Part shown: positions 10,020 to 18,161 of the stretch, piece after piece
Layout of the letters: each line of letters opens with the position of its first letter
How positions within the stretch are numbered: the stretch's first letter is position 1
Assembly (NCBI RefSeq): GCF_000971335.1
Contig: NZ_JZJL01000046.1
Coordinates: 1 to 36,941 of the forward strand
DNA length: 36,941 nt
Direction: 5' to 3'
Source of the DNA: Chromobacterium vaccinii
Lineage (GTDB): Bacteria > Pseudomonadota > Gammaproteobacteria > Burkholderiales > Chromobacteriaceae
Notes under the pieces: model-generated
What the model saw: the letters and a program-made list of their open reading frames with translations, nothing else
What the model was told of the DNA's origin: nothing
The model's database searches: none
Position numbers and translations under genes: made by a program

Positions 10020-11177
10020 TTGGAACTCGATTTGTGGTGGCTGCTGCTGTTTCCAGCCTTTTTCGGCCTGGGCTGGTTCGCGGCCCGGGTGGACATGCGC
10101 ACCGTGTTGAAGCAGGCGAAGTCGGTGCCGATTTCCTATTTCCGCGGCCTGGACGCGCTGGTGGAAGACAAGACCGACGTCGCGGCCCAGGCGTTGGCCG
10201 AGGTGGCGCGCCAGCAGGGTTCGGCGCTCGAGTTGCAGCACATCCTCGGCAAGCTGTACCGCAAGCGCGGCGAGAACGACCGCGCGATCCGCCTGCATCA
10301 GCAGATGCTGGACTCTTCCGACCTGCCAGGAGAGCAGCGCGACCTGGTGCGCAACGAGCTGGCGCAGGACTTCCGCAAGGCCGGCCTGGTGGATCGGGCC
10401 GAGGAGATCCTGCTCAAGCTCTTGAACGGCAATATGGCGCTGGCGGCGCGCCGCCAGCTGCTGGACATCTATCAGCAGGACCGCGACTGGCAGAAGGCGA
10501 TCGAGACCGCGCGCGAGCTGCGCAGCGACGCGCACTCGTTCCAGCACGAGGTCGCGCAGTTCTACTGCGAGTTGGCGCAGGGCGAGCTGTACAAGTCCGA
10601 TCACAGCCAGGCCAGGCAATACGTGGCCGAGGCGCTGGGGGCCAACCGCAAATGCGTGCGCGCCAGCCTGATCCTCGGCGACATCGAGTTCGCTGAAGGC
10701 AATCTGGAGGCGGCCATCGCCGCCTGGCAGAACATAGAGAAACAGAATTACGAATACCTGGCGATGGCGGCCGAGCGCCTGTTCGACGCTTACGAAAAGC
10801 TGGGGCGTCCGCAGGAGGGCATCGCGCTGCTGCGCGGCTATCAGCGCACCTTCCCGCAACTGGAGCTGACCGATCTCTTGTACCAGAAGATCGCCACCTA
10901 TGATGGCGAGGCCAAGGCGCTGGACGGCGTGCGCGAAGCGGTGCATGCCCGCCCCAGTCTGGCCGGCGTGTACCGGATGATAGAAGCGCAGATGGACGAG
11001 CTGTCTCCAGAGGGGAGGATGGACGCCGAGGTGGCGCGCGCGCTGATCCTCAAGCATTCCCAGCGTCTCAGCGTGCATCGCTGCAAGTGCTGCAACTTCC
11101 GTTCGCGCGCCTTCTTCTGGCACTGTCCGGCCTGCGGCGAGTGGGAAAGCTTCACCGCCAACCGTTCGGAAAACTGA
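10020..11177 (+). CDS. lapB: LPS assembly protein B (membrane-anchored TPR protein)
   Basis: This 385-residue protein has an N-terminal membrane anchor (about residues 4-22), a long run of tetratricopeptide-type helices (about 60-340), and a C-terminal rubredoxin-like metal site with C355xxC358 and C369xxC372. LapB (YciM) is a cytoplasm-facing adaptor for FtsH that adjusts LpxC and thus LPS output. I choose TTG 10020 because GAAAGGA ends six bases before it; TTG 10014 would leave no gap. E. coli LapB is 389 residues. It neighbours lapA, and heptose and UDP-sugar genes follow, so the envelope theme continues. Confidence 0.93.
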   Translation: MELDLWWLLLFPAFFGLGWFAARVDMRTVLKQAKSVPISYFRGLDALVEDKTDVAAQALAEVARQQGSALELQHILGKLYRKRGENDRAIRLHQQMLDSSDLPGEQRDLVRNELAQDFRKAGLVDRAEEILLKLLNGNMALAARRQLLDIYQQDRDWQKAIETARELRSDAHSFQHEVAQFYCELAQGELYKSDHSQARQYVAEALGANRKCVRASLILGDIEFAEGNLEAAIAAWQNIEKQNYEYLAMAAERLFDAYEKLGRPQEGIALLRGYQRTFPQLELTDLLYQKIATYDGEAKALDGVREAVHARPSLAGVYRMIEAQMDELSPEGRMDAEVARALILKHSQRLSVHRCKCCNFRSRAFFWHCPACGEWESFTANRSEN

Positions 11178-11183
11178 ATCACT

Positions 11184-11214
11184 CGGCGCGCGGCCGCTTG
11201 AACGGCGCGCGCCG
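11184..11214 (+). other. GC-rich hairpin after lapB without a T-run
   Basis: Perfect nine-base arms CGGCGCGCG (11184-11192) and CGCGCGCCG (11206-11214) enclose 13 bases. No T-run follows, so it is not a standard intrinsic terminator. It may mark a 3' end or stabilise the lapAB message. Confidence 0.5.
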
Positions 11215-11240
11215 CGGCAATATAGAATGATGGAGCATCG

Positions 11241-11984
11241 ATGAATCCCCTGATCGCACAAAGCGAAAGCCGGACGACGTCCCCGGTGGTGGTGGCGCTG
11301 GACTTCGCCGACGCGGATAGCGCATTGGCTTTCGCCAGCCGGCTGGACCCGGCGGAGTGCCGGCTGAAGGTGGGCAAGGAGCTGTTCACCTCCAGCGGCC
11401 GCCATCTGGTCGAATCGCTGGCCGCGCGCGGTTTCCAGGTTTTCCTGGACATGAAATTCCACGACATTCCCAATACCGTCGCCCATGCCTGCAAGGCCGC
11501 GGCCGAGTCCGGCGTGTGGATGGTCAACGTCCACGCCTCCGGCGGCCGCCGGATGATGGAGGCCGCGCGCGAGGCGCTGGCCGCTTACAGCCAGCGTCCG
11601 CTGCTGATCGCGGTGACGGTGCTAACCAGCATGGAAGCGTCGGATCTGGCCGAGGTCGGCATCGATGTCCCGCCGCAGCAGCACGTGTTGCGCCTGGCCA
11701 CGCTGACCCGCGATTGCGGCCTGGACGGCGTGGTGTGCTCGGCACAGGAGGCTTCCATGCTGAAGCAGGCCCTGGGCGGTGATTTCAAGCTGGTGACGCC
11801 GGGCATCCGCCTGGCCGACAGCGCCGGCGACGATCAGCGCCGCGTGATGACGCCGACCGCCGCCTTGGCCGCCGGCTCAGATTACCTGGTGATCGGCCGC
11901 CCGATCACCCGCGCCGCCGATCCGCTGGCCGCGCTGCGCGCCATCAATCAAGACATTTCCGTATTTATGGGTACACAATCATGA
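11241..11984 (+). CDS. pyrF: Orotidine 5'-phosphate decarboxylase
   Basis: This 247-residue TIM-barrel enzyme converts OMP to UMP, the last step of UMP synthesis. The catalytic tetrad region [12 protein letters not shown] contains Asp70, Lys72 and Asp75, with a further conserved Lys in KVGKE. The phosphate-binding end VTPGIR and VIGRPITRA are present. The start has GGAG five bases upstream. Its stop overlaps the ugd start in an ATGA (11981-11984), so pyrF and ugd are translationally coupled. In many proteobacteria pyrF also lies after lapB. Confidence 0.97.
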   Translation: MNPLIAQSESRTTSPVVVALDFADADSALAFASRLDPAECRLKVGKELFTSSGRHLVESLAARGFQVFLDMKFHDIPNTVAHACKAAAESGVWMVNVHASGGRRMMEAAREALAAYSQRPLLIAVTVLTSMEASDLAEVGIDVPPQQHVLRLATLTRDCGLDGVVCSAQEASMLKQALGGDFKLVTPGIRLADSAGDDQRRVMTPTAALAAGSDYLVIGRPITRAADPLAALRAINQDISVFMGTQS

Positions 11985-13300
11985 AAATCACGATAATTGG
12001 CTCGGGCTATGTCGGCCTGGTGACCGGCACCTGCTTGGCCGAGACCGGCTACCACGTCTGCTGCCTGGACGTGGACCCGCGCAAGATTGAAATTCTGCAA
12101 AGCGGCGGCATCCCGATTTTCGAGCCGGGCCTGGAAGACATGGTGAAGCGCAACGTGGCCGCCGGCCGCCTGCATTTCACCACCGACGTGGCGGCTTCGG
12201 TCGCTTTCGGCGAAGTGCAGTTCATCGCTGTCGGCACGCCGCCGGACGAGGATGGCTCCGCCGATCTGCAGTATGTGTTGGCCGCCGCGCGCAATATCGC
12301 CCGCCACATGACCGGCTACCGGGTGGTGGTGGACAAGTCCACCGTGCCGGTGGGCACGGCTGACAAGGTGCGCGCCGCCATCGCCGACGAGTTGGCGCAG
12401 CGCGGCGCCGACTTGCCGTTCAGCGTGGTGTCCAACCCGGAATTCCTGAAAGAAGGCGCGGCGATCGAGGACTTCATGCGGCCCGACCGCGTGGTGATCG
12501 GCGTCGATGACGACCGCGCGGCCGAGATCATGCGCCGCCTGTACAAGCCGTTCCAGCGCAGCCACGAGCGCGTGCTGCTGATGGACGTGCGCTCGGCCGA
12601 ACTGACCAAGTACGCGGCCAACGCGATGCTGGCCACCCGCATCTCGTTCATGAACGAGCTGGCCAATCTGGCCGAGACCATGGGCGCCGACATCGAGCAG
12701 GTGCGCCAGGGCATGGGCTCCGATCCGCGCATCGGCTACCACTTCCTGTACCCGGGCGTAGGCTACGGCGGCTCCTGCTTCCCCAAGGACGTCAAGGCGC
12801 TGGTGCAGACGGCCAAGGAAAACGGCCACACGCTGCGCGTGCTGACCGCGGTGGAAGAGGCCAACGAGGTGCAGAAGCTGCGCCTGGTCGAGAAAGTGGT
12901 TTCCCGTTTCGGCGAGGATTTGTCCGGCCGCCGTTTCGCTCTGTGGGGCCTGGCGTTCAAGCCCAATACCGATGACATGCGCGAGGCGCCCAGCCGCGTG
13001 ATCGTCGAGGAGCTGACCCGCCGCGGTGCCGAAATCGTCGCTTTCGATCCGGTGGCGGCGCACGAGGCGCAACGGGTGATGTCCGGCGTCAACGGCGTGG
13101 CGTTCGCCGACGACATGATGCAGGCGCTGCAAGGCGCGGACGCGCTGTTGATCGTGACCGAGTGGAAGATGTTCCGCGCGCCGGACTTCGAGGCGATCCG
13201 CCGCAGCCTGAAGCAGCCGCTGATTTTCGACGGCCGCAATATGTACGACCCGGCCTGGCTGCGCGAGCAGGGTTTCGATTACCACGCCATCGGCCGCTGA
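11981..13300 (+). CDS. ugd: UDP-glucose 6-dehydrogenase
   Basis: This 439-residue NAD-dependent enzyme oxidises UDP-glucose twice to UDP-glucuronate. The N-terminal Rossmann motif [18 protein letters not shown] is at about residues 7-24. The catalytic Cys is at residue 266 in [12 protein letters not shown], and [17 protein letters not shown] near 325 belongs to the C-terminal domain. UDP-glucuronate can feed capsule, exopolysaccharide or aminoarabinose-modified lipid A; the sequence does not say which. It is coupled to pyrF and is followed after eight bases by hldA. Confidence 0.96.
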   Translation: MKITIIGSGYVGLVTGTCLAETGYHVCCLDVDPRKIEILQSGGIPIFEPGLEDMVKRNVAAGRLHFTTDVAASVAFGEVQFIAVGTPPDEDGSADLQYVLAAARNIARHMTGYRVVVDKSTVPVGTADKVRAAIADELAQRGADLPFSVVSNPEFLKEGAAIEDFMRPDRVVIGVDDDRAAEIMRRLYKPFQRSHERVLLMDVRSAELTKYAANAMLATRISFMNELANLAETMGADIEQVRQGMGSDPRIGYHFLYPGVGYGGSCFPKDVKALVQTAKENGHTLRVLTAVEEANEVQKLRLVEKVVSRFGEDLSGRRFALWGLAFKPNTDDMREAPSRVIVEELTRRGAEIVAFDPVAAHEAQRVMSGVNGVAFADDMMQALQGADALLIVTEWKMFRAPDFEAIRRSLKQPLIFDGRNMYDPAWLREQGFDYHAIGR

Positions 13301-13308
13301 GGTAAGCC

Positions 13309-14271
13309 ATGAGTCTGATGCAAACCCTGGGACTGAAGCCCGCCGCGCTGGCTTCTTCCCTGGCCAAGGCCAAGGTGCTGGTGGTCGGCGACGTGATGCT
13401 GGACCGCTACTGGTTCGGCGACGTGTCGCGCATTTCGCCTGAGGCGCCGGTGCCGGTGGCCAAGATCGGCCGCAGCGAGGAGCGGGCCGGCGGCGCCGCC
13501 AACGTGGCGCGCAATATCGCCGGCCTGGGCGGCAAGGCCACCATTTTGTCGGTGGTCGGCGACGACGAGGCGGCGGACGCGCTGGAGAGGCTGTTGAAGG
13601 CCGATGGCATCGTCACTTCGTTCAAGCGCGATTCCAACATCGCCACCACGGTGAAGCTGAGAGTGGTGGCGCGCCAGCAGCAACTGATCCGGCTGGACTT
13701 CGAAGACGCGCCCAGCCATGAAATCCTGGCCGGCAAGCTGGAAGAGTTCGCCGACATCGTCGCCGCGCACGACGTGGTGATCCTGTCCGACTACGGCAAG
13801 GGCGGCCTGACCCATGTGGCCGAGATGATCCAGCTGGCCCGCGCCGCCGGCAAACCGGTGTTGATCGACCCCAAGGGCGATGATTACAGCAAATACGCCG
13901 GCGCCACGCTGCTGACGCCCAACCGCAGCGAGTTCCGCCAGGTGGCGGGCGGTTGGAAGGATGAGGCCAGCCTGACCGCCAAGGCGCAGGCGCTGCGCGC
14001 CGAGCTGAATCTGGACGCGTTGTTGGTGACGCGCAGCGAAGAGGGCATGACGCTGTTCCGCGCCGCCGGCGCGCTGCATCAACCGACTTTCGCGCGCGAG
14101 GTTTATGACGTGTCCGGCGCCGGCGATACCGTGATCGGCACGCTGGGCTTGGCGCTGGCCGCCGGCCAGCCGCTGCCGGTGGCGATGAACCTGGCCAACG
14201 CCGCCGCCGGCGTGGTGGTGGGCAAGCTGGGCACCGCCGTATGTTCGCAACAGGAACTGTTTGCCTTGTAA
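13309..14271 (+). CDS. hldA: D-glycero-beta-D-manno-heptose-7-phosphate kinase (kinase-only HldA type)
   Basis: This 320-residue PfkB-family kinase corresponds to the N-terminal domain of E. coli HldE (RfaE) only; the adenylyltransferase domain is absent, so a separate hldC is expected elsewhere. Motifs include VVGDVMLDRYWFG near residues 25-37, GGAANVARNIAGLGG near 63-77, LIDPKG, and the catalytic VSGAGDTVIGTLGLAL near 267-282. It phosphorylates heptose 7-phosphate at C1 for ADP-heptose and LPS inner core. It sits eight bases after ugd and two genes before hldD of the same pathway. Confidence 0.93.
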   Translation: MSLMQTLGLKPAALASSLAKAKVLVVGDVMLDRYWFGDVSRISPEAPVPVAKIGRSEERAGGAANVARNIAGLGGKATILSVVGDDEAADALERLLKADGIVTSFKRDSNIATTVKLRVVARQQQLIRLDFEDAPSHEILAGKLEEFADIVAAHDVVILSDYGKGGLTHVAEMIQLARAAGKPVLIDPKGDDYSKYAGATLLTPNRSEFRQVAGGWKDEASLTAKAQALRAELNLDALLVTRSEEGMTLFRAAGALHQPTFAREVYDVSGAGDTVIGTLGLALAAGQPLPVAMNLANAAAGVVVGKLGTAVCSQQELFAL

Positions 14272-14285
14272 GCCGGCGCGCCGGC
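14272..14285 (+). other. Perfect 14-base palindrome after hldA
   Basis: GCCGGCGCGCCGGC begins directly after the hldA stop and ends before the GGGAG ribosome site of the next gene. It has no T-run. It can fold as a short hairpin between the two cistrons. Confidence 0.45.
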
Positions 14286-14295
14286 GGGAGACGCA

Positions 14296-14886
14296 ATGAC
14301 GAAGCTGACCGCGCAACAAGTTGAAGAGGTGCTGGCCTTCTGGTTCGAGGCCAGCGACGATGCGGTCTTGAGCCGGCCGCGCGAGGCTTGGTTCCGCCGC
14401 GACGACGCGTTCGATGCCGAGATCCGCCGCCGTTTCCTGCCCTTATGGCAGGCGTTGGCGGATGGCGAGCTGGCCATCGACGCCGGCGATGCTCGCGCGG
14501 CGCTGGCCTGGCTGATCGTGGCCGACCAATTCCCGCGTAACCTGTTCCGCGGAGAAGCTCGGGCGTTCTCCAGCGACGAGAAGGCGAGAGAGGGCGCTCG
14601 GTCGGCCGTCGGCCAGGGGGTGGAGCAGACGCTGCCGCCGGTGGCGCGGGTTTTCTTCTACCTGCCGTTCGAGCATAGCGAGGACATGGCTGACCAGCGG
14701 CGGTCGCTGGAGTTGTTTTCCGCGCTCGATGCGGCTCTGCCGGGCTCCAATTATCTGGATTTCGCGCGGCGGCATGAGCGGGTAGTCGCAGAATTCGGCC
14801 GCTTTCCGCATCGCAACGCGGCGCTGGGCAGAACCAGCACGCCGGCAGAACAGTCCTACCTGGCCCAGCCGGGCGCGGGCTTCTGA
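14296..14886 (+). CDS. DUF924 family protein
   Basis: This 196-residue protein matches the DUF924 (YP-like alpha-helical) family by its start ([10 protein letters not shown]), the core [26 protein letters not shown] (quoted in part: [14 protein letters not shown]) and the end [14 protein letters not shown] with [11 protein letters not shown] in the middle. No signal peptide or membrane segment is visible, so it is probably cytosolic. The family has a TPR-like fold and no assigned biochemical role that I know. It lies between hldA and hldD, with a GGGAG ribosome site, and is probably co-transcribed with them. Any link to heptose or LPS is only positional. Confidence 0.85.
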   Translation: MTKLTAQQVEEVLAFWFEASDDAVLSRPREAWFRRDDAFDAEIRRRFLPLWQALADGELAIDAGDARAALAWLIVADQFPRNLFRGEARAFSSDEKAREGARSAVGQGVEQTLPPVARVFFYLPFEHSEDMADQRRSLELFSALDAALPGSNYLDFARRHERVVAEFGRFPHRNAALGRTSTPAEQSYLAQPGAGF

Positions 14887-14894
14887 ATTTCATC

Positions 14895-14910
14895 CGGACC
14901 CGAGGGTCCG
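14895..14910 (+). other. Short GC hairpin between the DUF924 gene and hldD
   Basis: CGGACC and GGTCCG pair around the loop CGAG, eight bases after the DUF924 stop and 22 bases before the hldD start. No T-run. It may be a processing or stability element. Confidence 0.4.
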
Positions 14911-14932
14911 CAGCAGAACTAAGGATCGACAT

Positions 14933-15934
14933 ATGACTATCGTCGTCACCGGAGCCGCCGGCTTCATCGGTTCCAACCTGGTCAAGGGTTTGAACCAGCG
15001 CGGCATCACCGACATCATCGCCGTAGACAACCTAAGCAGCGGCGACAAATTCCACAATCTGGTCGATTGCGAGATTTCGCATTACCTCGACAAGCACGAA
15101 TTCCTGCATCTGCTGCTGGACGGCGAGTACGAGGGCGAGCTGGCCGCCATCCTGCATCAGGGCGCGTGTTCCGACACGATGAACCACGACGGCAAGTACA
15201 TGATGGACAACAACTACCAGTACACGCTGGCGTTGTTCGACTATTGCCAGCACGAGGAAATCCAGTTCCTGTACGCGTCCAGCGCGGCCACCTACGGCAA
15301 GGGCACCGTGTTCAAGGAAGAGCGCCAGTGCGAAGGCCCGCTCAATGTCTACGGCTATTCCAAGTTCCTGTTCGACCAGGTGTTGCGCCAACGGATGACG
15401 GAAGGCTTGTCCGCCCAGGCGGTGGGCTTCCGCTATTTCAACGTCTACGGCCCGCGCGAGCAGCACAAGGGCCGCATGGCTTCCGTCGCCTTCCATCATT
15501 TCAACCAGTACCGCGAGCACGGCAAGGTCAAGCTGTTCGGCGGTTGGGATGGCTGGGACAACGGCATGCAGAGCCGCGACTTTGTGTCGGTGGAGGACGT
15601 GGTCAAGGTCAACCTGCATTTCCTGGACCATCCAGAGAAGAGCGGCATCTTCAATCTGGGCAGCGGCCGTTCGCAGCCGTTCAACGATGTGGCAGAAGCC
15701 ACCGTCAACGCCTGCCGCCGCCATGAGGGCAAGCCGGCGCTGACTCTGGCCGAGATGATCGCGCAGGGCATCGTCGAGTACATCGACTTCCCGGACGCGT
15801 TGAAAGGCAAGTACCAGAGCTTCACCCAGGCCGATATCGCGCGGCTGCGCGAGGCGGGTTACGGCGAGGCCATGCTGTCGGTGGCCGAGGGCGTGGACCG
15901 CTACGTCGATTGGCTGATCAGCCGCCAGGGTTGA
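14933..15934 (+). CDS. hldD: ADP-L-glycero-D-manno-heptose 6-epimerase
   Basis: This 333-residue short-chain-dehydrogenase-type epimerase inverts C6 of ADP-D-glycero-D-manno-heptose, the last step before heptose is added to lipid A-Kdo2. NAD(P) binding is seen in [14 protein letters not shown] (about residues 7-20). Catalytic Tyr140 and Lys144 occur in YGYSK, with [19 protein letters not shown] after residue 165. AAGGA lies eight bases before the ATG. The length equals that of typical HldD (about 310-330). An intrinsic terminator follows at 15954. Confidence 0.97.
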   Translation: MTIVVTGAAGFIGSNLVKGLNQRGITDIIAVDNLSSGDKFHNLVDCEISHYLDKHEFLHLLLDGEYEGELAAILHQGACSDTMNHDGKYMMDNNYQYTLALFDYCQHEEIQFLYASSAATYGKGTVFKEERQCEGPLNVYGYSKFLFDQVLRQRMTEGLSAQAVGFRYFNVYGPREQHKGRMASVAFHHFNQYREHGKVKLFGGWDGWDNGMQSRDFVSVEDVVKVNLHFLDHPEKSGIFNLGSGRSQPFNDVAEATVNACRRHEGKPALTLAEMIAQGIVEYIDFPDALKGKYQSFTQADIARLREAGYGEAMLSVAEGVDRYVDWLISRQG

Positions 15935-15953
15935 TCGACCGGGCAGTGATATC

Positions 15954-15986
15954 AAGCCGCGTCGTTTTTATGATGGCGCGGCTTTT
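15954..15986 (+). terminator. Intrinsic terminator after hldD
   Basis: AAGCCGCG (15954-15961) and CGCGGCTT (15977-15984) form a perfect eight-pair stem with a 15-base loop, followed by a short T-run. It separates the envelope genes from the convergent regulator. Confidence 0.65.
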
Positions 15987-15992
15987 GTCATT

Positions 15993-16763
15993 TCAGCGTC
16001 CGGCGTTTTCCTGCTCCAGCCGCATGCGGGCCCGGGCATCCCGTTCGGCCAGCAGCATCTGGCTTTGCAGCGTGTCGGCGACAAAATCGATATGCCGCTC
16101 CGCCGCCAGTTGCGCGGCGTCGGGCTGGCGGTCGCGTATCGCCTGCCAGATCGCCAGATGCTGTTCGCGCAGCGCCTCCGCCACTTCGCCGACGGCGAAC
16201 AAATTGGCGATATTGTCCTTCACATGCCGCTGCAGCATGGCCAGCAGACTGCCGGACAGATGGGCGAACAGCACATTGTGGGAGGCTTCGGCCACCGCCT
16301 GGTGGAACTCGACATCGGCCTGCGCCTGCTCCGCCAGATCGCCGCCGCGGTAAGCCTGCTGCAGCCGGTCCACGCAGCGCCGCAGCCGCTCCACGTCGGC
16401 CGGCGTCGCCCGGCTGGCGGCGCAGCGCGCCACCGTGCCTTCCAGCACGCGGCGGAACTCGAGCAAGTCGCCGTGCAGCTCTTCGTGCTGGTTCAGCAAC
16501 TTTTCCCAGGGGTCGGAAAACGCCGTTTCCAGCCTGTCCGTCACCCAGGTGCCGCCGCCCTGGCGGCTGGACAACAGGCCGCGCGACGCCAGTTGCTGGA
16601 TCGCCTCGCGCAGCGATGGCCGAGACACGCCGAACTCCTCGGCCAATTGTCTTTCCGGCGGCAACCGGTCGCCGGGTTTGAGCACGCCGTCGAGTATGCG
16701 TTTTTCCAGTTGCTGCACGATCATGTCGGACAGTTTGGGCAGGTTTACTTTGGGGTAAGCCAT
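15993..16763 (-). CDS. FadR-subfamily GntR regulator of the lactate locus (LldR/LutR-like)
   Basis: This 256-residue protein has an N-terminal winged helix (about residues 10-75) with the GntR signature LKPGDRLPPERQLAEEFGVS and then RPSLREAIQ. A C-terminal all-alpha FCD ligand domain (about 95-235) has the metal-type residues DVEFHQAVAEASHN and ERHIDFV. ATG 16763 gives the usual start; an upstream in-frame ATG at 16817 would translate through an operator. The TGGTCTGACCA palindrome 31 bases before the ATG suggests autorepression. A longer palindrome of the same kind precedes lutA. The effector is therefore probably L- or D-lactate, by analogy with LldR and PdhR. PdhR-type pyruvate sensing is the main alternative. 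Confidence 0.85.
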   Translation of the reverse strand: MAYPKVNLPKLSDMIVQQLEKRILDGVLKPGDRLPPERQLAEEFGVSRPSLREAIQQLASRGLLSSRQGGGTWVTDRLETAFSDPWEKLLNQHEELHGDLLEFRRVLEGTVARCAASRATPADVERLRRCVDRLQQAYRGGDLAEQAQADVEFHQAVAEASHNVLFAHLSGSLLAMLQRHVKDNIANLFAVGEVAEALREQHLAIWQAIRDRQPDAAQLAAERHIDFVADTLQSQMLLAERDARARMRLEQENAGR

Positions 16764-16792
16764 AATGAAATGAATCCACGGCAAGTGGAATA

Positions 16793-16805
16793 TTGGTCTG
16801 ACCAG
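16793..16805. promoter_or_regulatory. FadR/LldR-type operator before the regulator gene
   Basis: TGGTCTGACCA (16794-16804) fits the FadR-subfamily pattern TGGTnnnACCA. It shares the half-sites of the 17-base palindrome before lutA. It lies in the 258-base gap between the regulator and cheV, closer to the regulator. Confidence 0.7.
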
Positions 16806-16982
16806 ATGGCCCAGCATAGCAGAGCGGACAGCCGCCTGTCATGGTTGCGGCCTTTGGCGCCGCGGAATATTCGCATGAAGCATGCCCCGCTGAGGCTCAA
16901 GCCTGGCTTGCGCGTCTGGCGCAGGTGCGCGAGAAATGATCCAGGTATATCTTTTAGCTGACACCATTTAATTTTAGATATT

Positions 16983-17005
16983 TGCTATAAAGACATACTG
17001 TCTTT
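16983..17005 (+). promoter_or_regulatory. Extended -10 promoter and dyad before cheV
   Basis: TGC directly followed by TATAAA (16986-16991) is an extended -10 element; no good -35 is seen. The perfect dyad AAAGAC-ATACT-GTCTTT (16989-17005) overlaps the -10 and the predicted start near 16998, the place of a repressor operator. The rest of the 258-base gap is unremarkable apart from the operator at 16793. Confidence 0.45.
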
Positions 17006-17021
17006 TGCAAGGAGTTACGCA

Positions 17022-17966
17022 ATGTCCGACCTGCTGAAAAAAATTGACGCCCGAACCAAGCTGGCCGGCACCAACAAGCTGGAAATCCTGCTGTTTTCGC
17101 TGGGCGACGATCAGCGCACCGGCCGCAAGGAGGTATTCGGCATCAATGTGTTCAAGGTGCGCGAGGTGATGCGCACGCCGGAAATCACCACCGCGCCGGA
17201 GATGCCGGCCTCGGTGGAGGGCATGGTCAGCCTGCGCGGCGCGCTGGTGCCGGTGATCGACCTGGGAAAATACACCGGCATCGTTACGCCCAAGCGGCCG
17301 GAAATCATGATCATCACCGAGTACAACGGCCATACCCAGGGCTTCCTGGTGGAGACGGTGGATACCATATTGCGGCTGGACTGGTCGGCAATGCGGGTGC
17401 CGCCGGACATGATCACCAACCGGATGGCGGGGCTGGTCACCGCGGTCACGGAGTTGGAGAACGGCACGCTGGTGATGATGATGGACGTGGAGAAGGTGCT
17501 GGCCGAGACCTGCCTGTCGGACGAAACCCAGAACTATATCTCCATCGAGCCGGTGAAGGAGGACAGGCACATCTTCTTCGCCGACGACAGCGCGGTGGCG
17601 CGCAAGCAGATCGAGCGCACGTTGGACGCGATGCATATCCGCTATTCATCGGAAATGAACGGCATGCGCGGCTGGGAAACCCTGCAGAAGATGGCGCAGC
17701 AGGCCGAGGCGGCGGGCCAGAAGCTGAGCCAGGTGCTGCACCTGATTCTCACCGATGTGGAAATGCCGGAGATGGATGGCTACATGTTGACCAAGATGAT
17801 CAAGGACGACGCGCGTTTTGTCGGCATTCCAGTGCTGATGCACTCGTCGCTGTCCGGCATGGCCAATAAGAAGCTGGGCGAGTCTGTCGGCGTGGACGCT
17901 TATGTGTCCAAGGATGAGCCGCAGAAGCTGGCCAGCAAGCTGCGCGAGATGCTGTTGTTGGAATAA
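17022..17966 (+). CDS. cheV: Chemotaxis coupling protein CheV (CheW domain plus receiver)
   Basis: This 314-residue protein has a CheW-like domain (about residues 15-165, with FGINVFKVREVM, VSLRGALVPVIDL and MMMDVEKVL). A response-regulator receiver domain follows (about 183-310) with acidic pair DD in FFADDSAVARK, phospho-acceptor Asp245 in LTDVEMPEMDG, the Ser/Thr site in MHSSLS, and Lys in YVSKDEP. CheV couples chemoreceptors to CheA and can be phosphorylated to adjust signalling. AAGGAG precedes the ATG. It stands apart from other che genes, between the lactate regulator and lutA, which hints at but does not prove a role in taxis to lactate. Confidence 0.94.
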   Translation: MSDLLKKIDARTKLAGTNKLEILLFSLGDDQRTGRKEVFGINVFKVREVMRTPEITTAPEMPASVEGMVSLRGALVPVIDLGKYTGIVTPKRPEIMIITEYNGHTQGFLVETVDTILRLDWSAMRVPPDMITNRMAGLVTAVTELENGTLVMMMDVEKVLAETCLSDETQNYISIEPVKEDRHIFFADDSAVARKQIERTLDAMHIRYSSEMNGMRGWETLQKMAQQAEAAGQKLSQVLHLILTDVEMPEMDGYMLTKMIKDDARFVGIPVLMHSSLSGMANKKLGESVGVDAYVSKDEPQKLASKLREMLLLE

Positions 17967-17975
17967 CGTCCATGC

Positions 17976-18001
17976 GGCGCGTCGCCCGGCAGGGACGCGC
18001 C
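17976..18001 (+). other. GC hairpin after cheV without a T-run
   Basis: GGCGCGTC (17976-17983) and GACGCGCC (17994-18001) pair perfectly around ten bases. The following bases are not a T-run. It may still end or protect the cheV transcript. Confidence 0.45.
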
Positions 18002-18087
18002 TCCCATTTCCGCTTGCCTGTGTTCCGTTCAGGGGCGCAAGTCTCCGCTCAGCTCTCTCACTCTTTTCCCGACGCCTTCTTGTCATA

Positions 18088-18116
18088 TTGACGAACTCAA
18101 GCATTCACTCTAAAGT
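18088..18116 (+). promoter_or_regulatory. Promoter of the lut operon
   Basis: TTGACG (18088-18093), a 17-base spacer and TAAAGT (18111-18116, 4 of 6) predict a start near 18123. The operator at 18132-18148 would lie just downstream of it. Confidence 0.6.
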
Positions 18117-18131
18117 GGTTTTCATAAGAAT

Positions 18132-18148
18132 AATTGGTCTTACCAATT
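18132..18148. promoter_or_regulatory. FadR/LldR-type operator before lutA
   Basis: AATTGGTCTTACCAATT is a perfect palindrome with seven-base arms around CTT. It fits the operator pattern of PdhR and LldR. It lies between the predicted transcription start and the lutA ribosome site, so a bound repressor would block transcription. Confidence 0.8.
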
Positions 18149-18161
18149 TACAAAGGAAGCC

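Noticed and set aside
9774-11534. A 586-codon minus-strand open frame opposite lapB
   Set aside because: It spans lapA, lapB and pyrF antisense and has no motif; the three sense genes are clear families.
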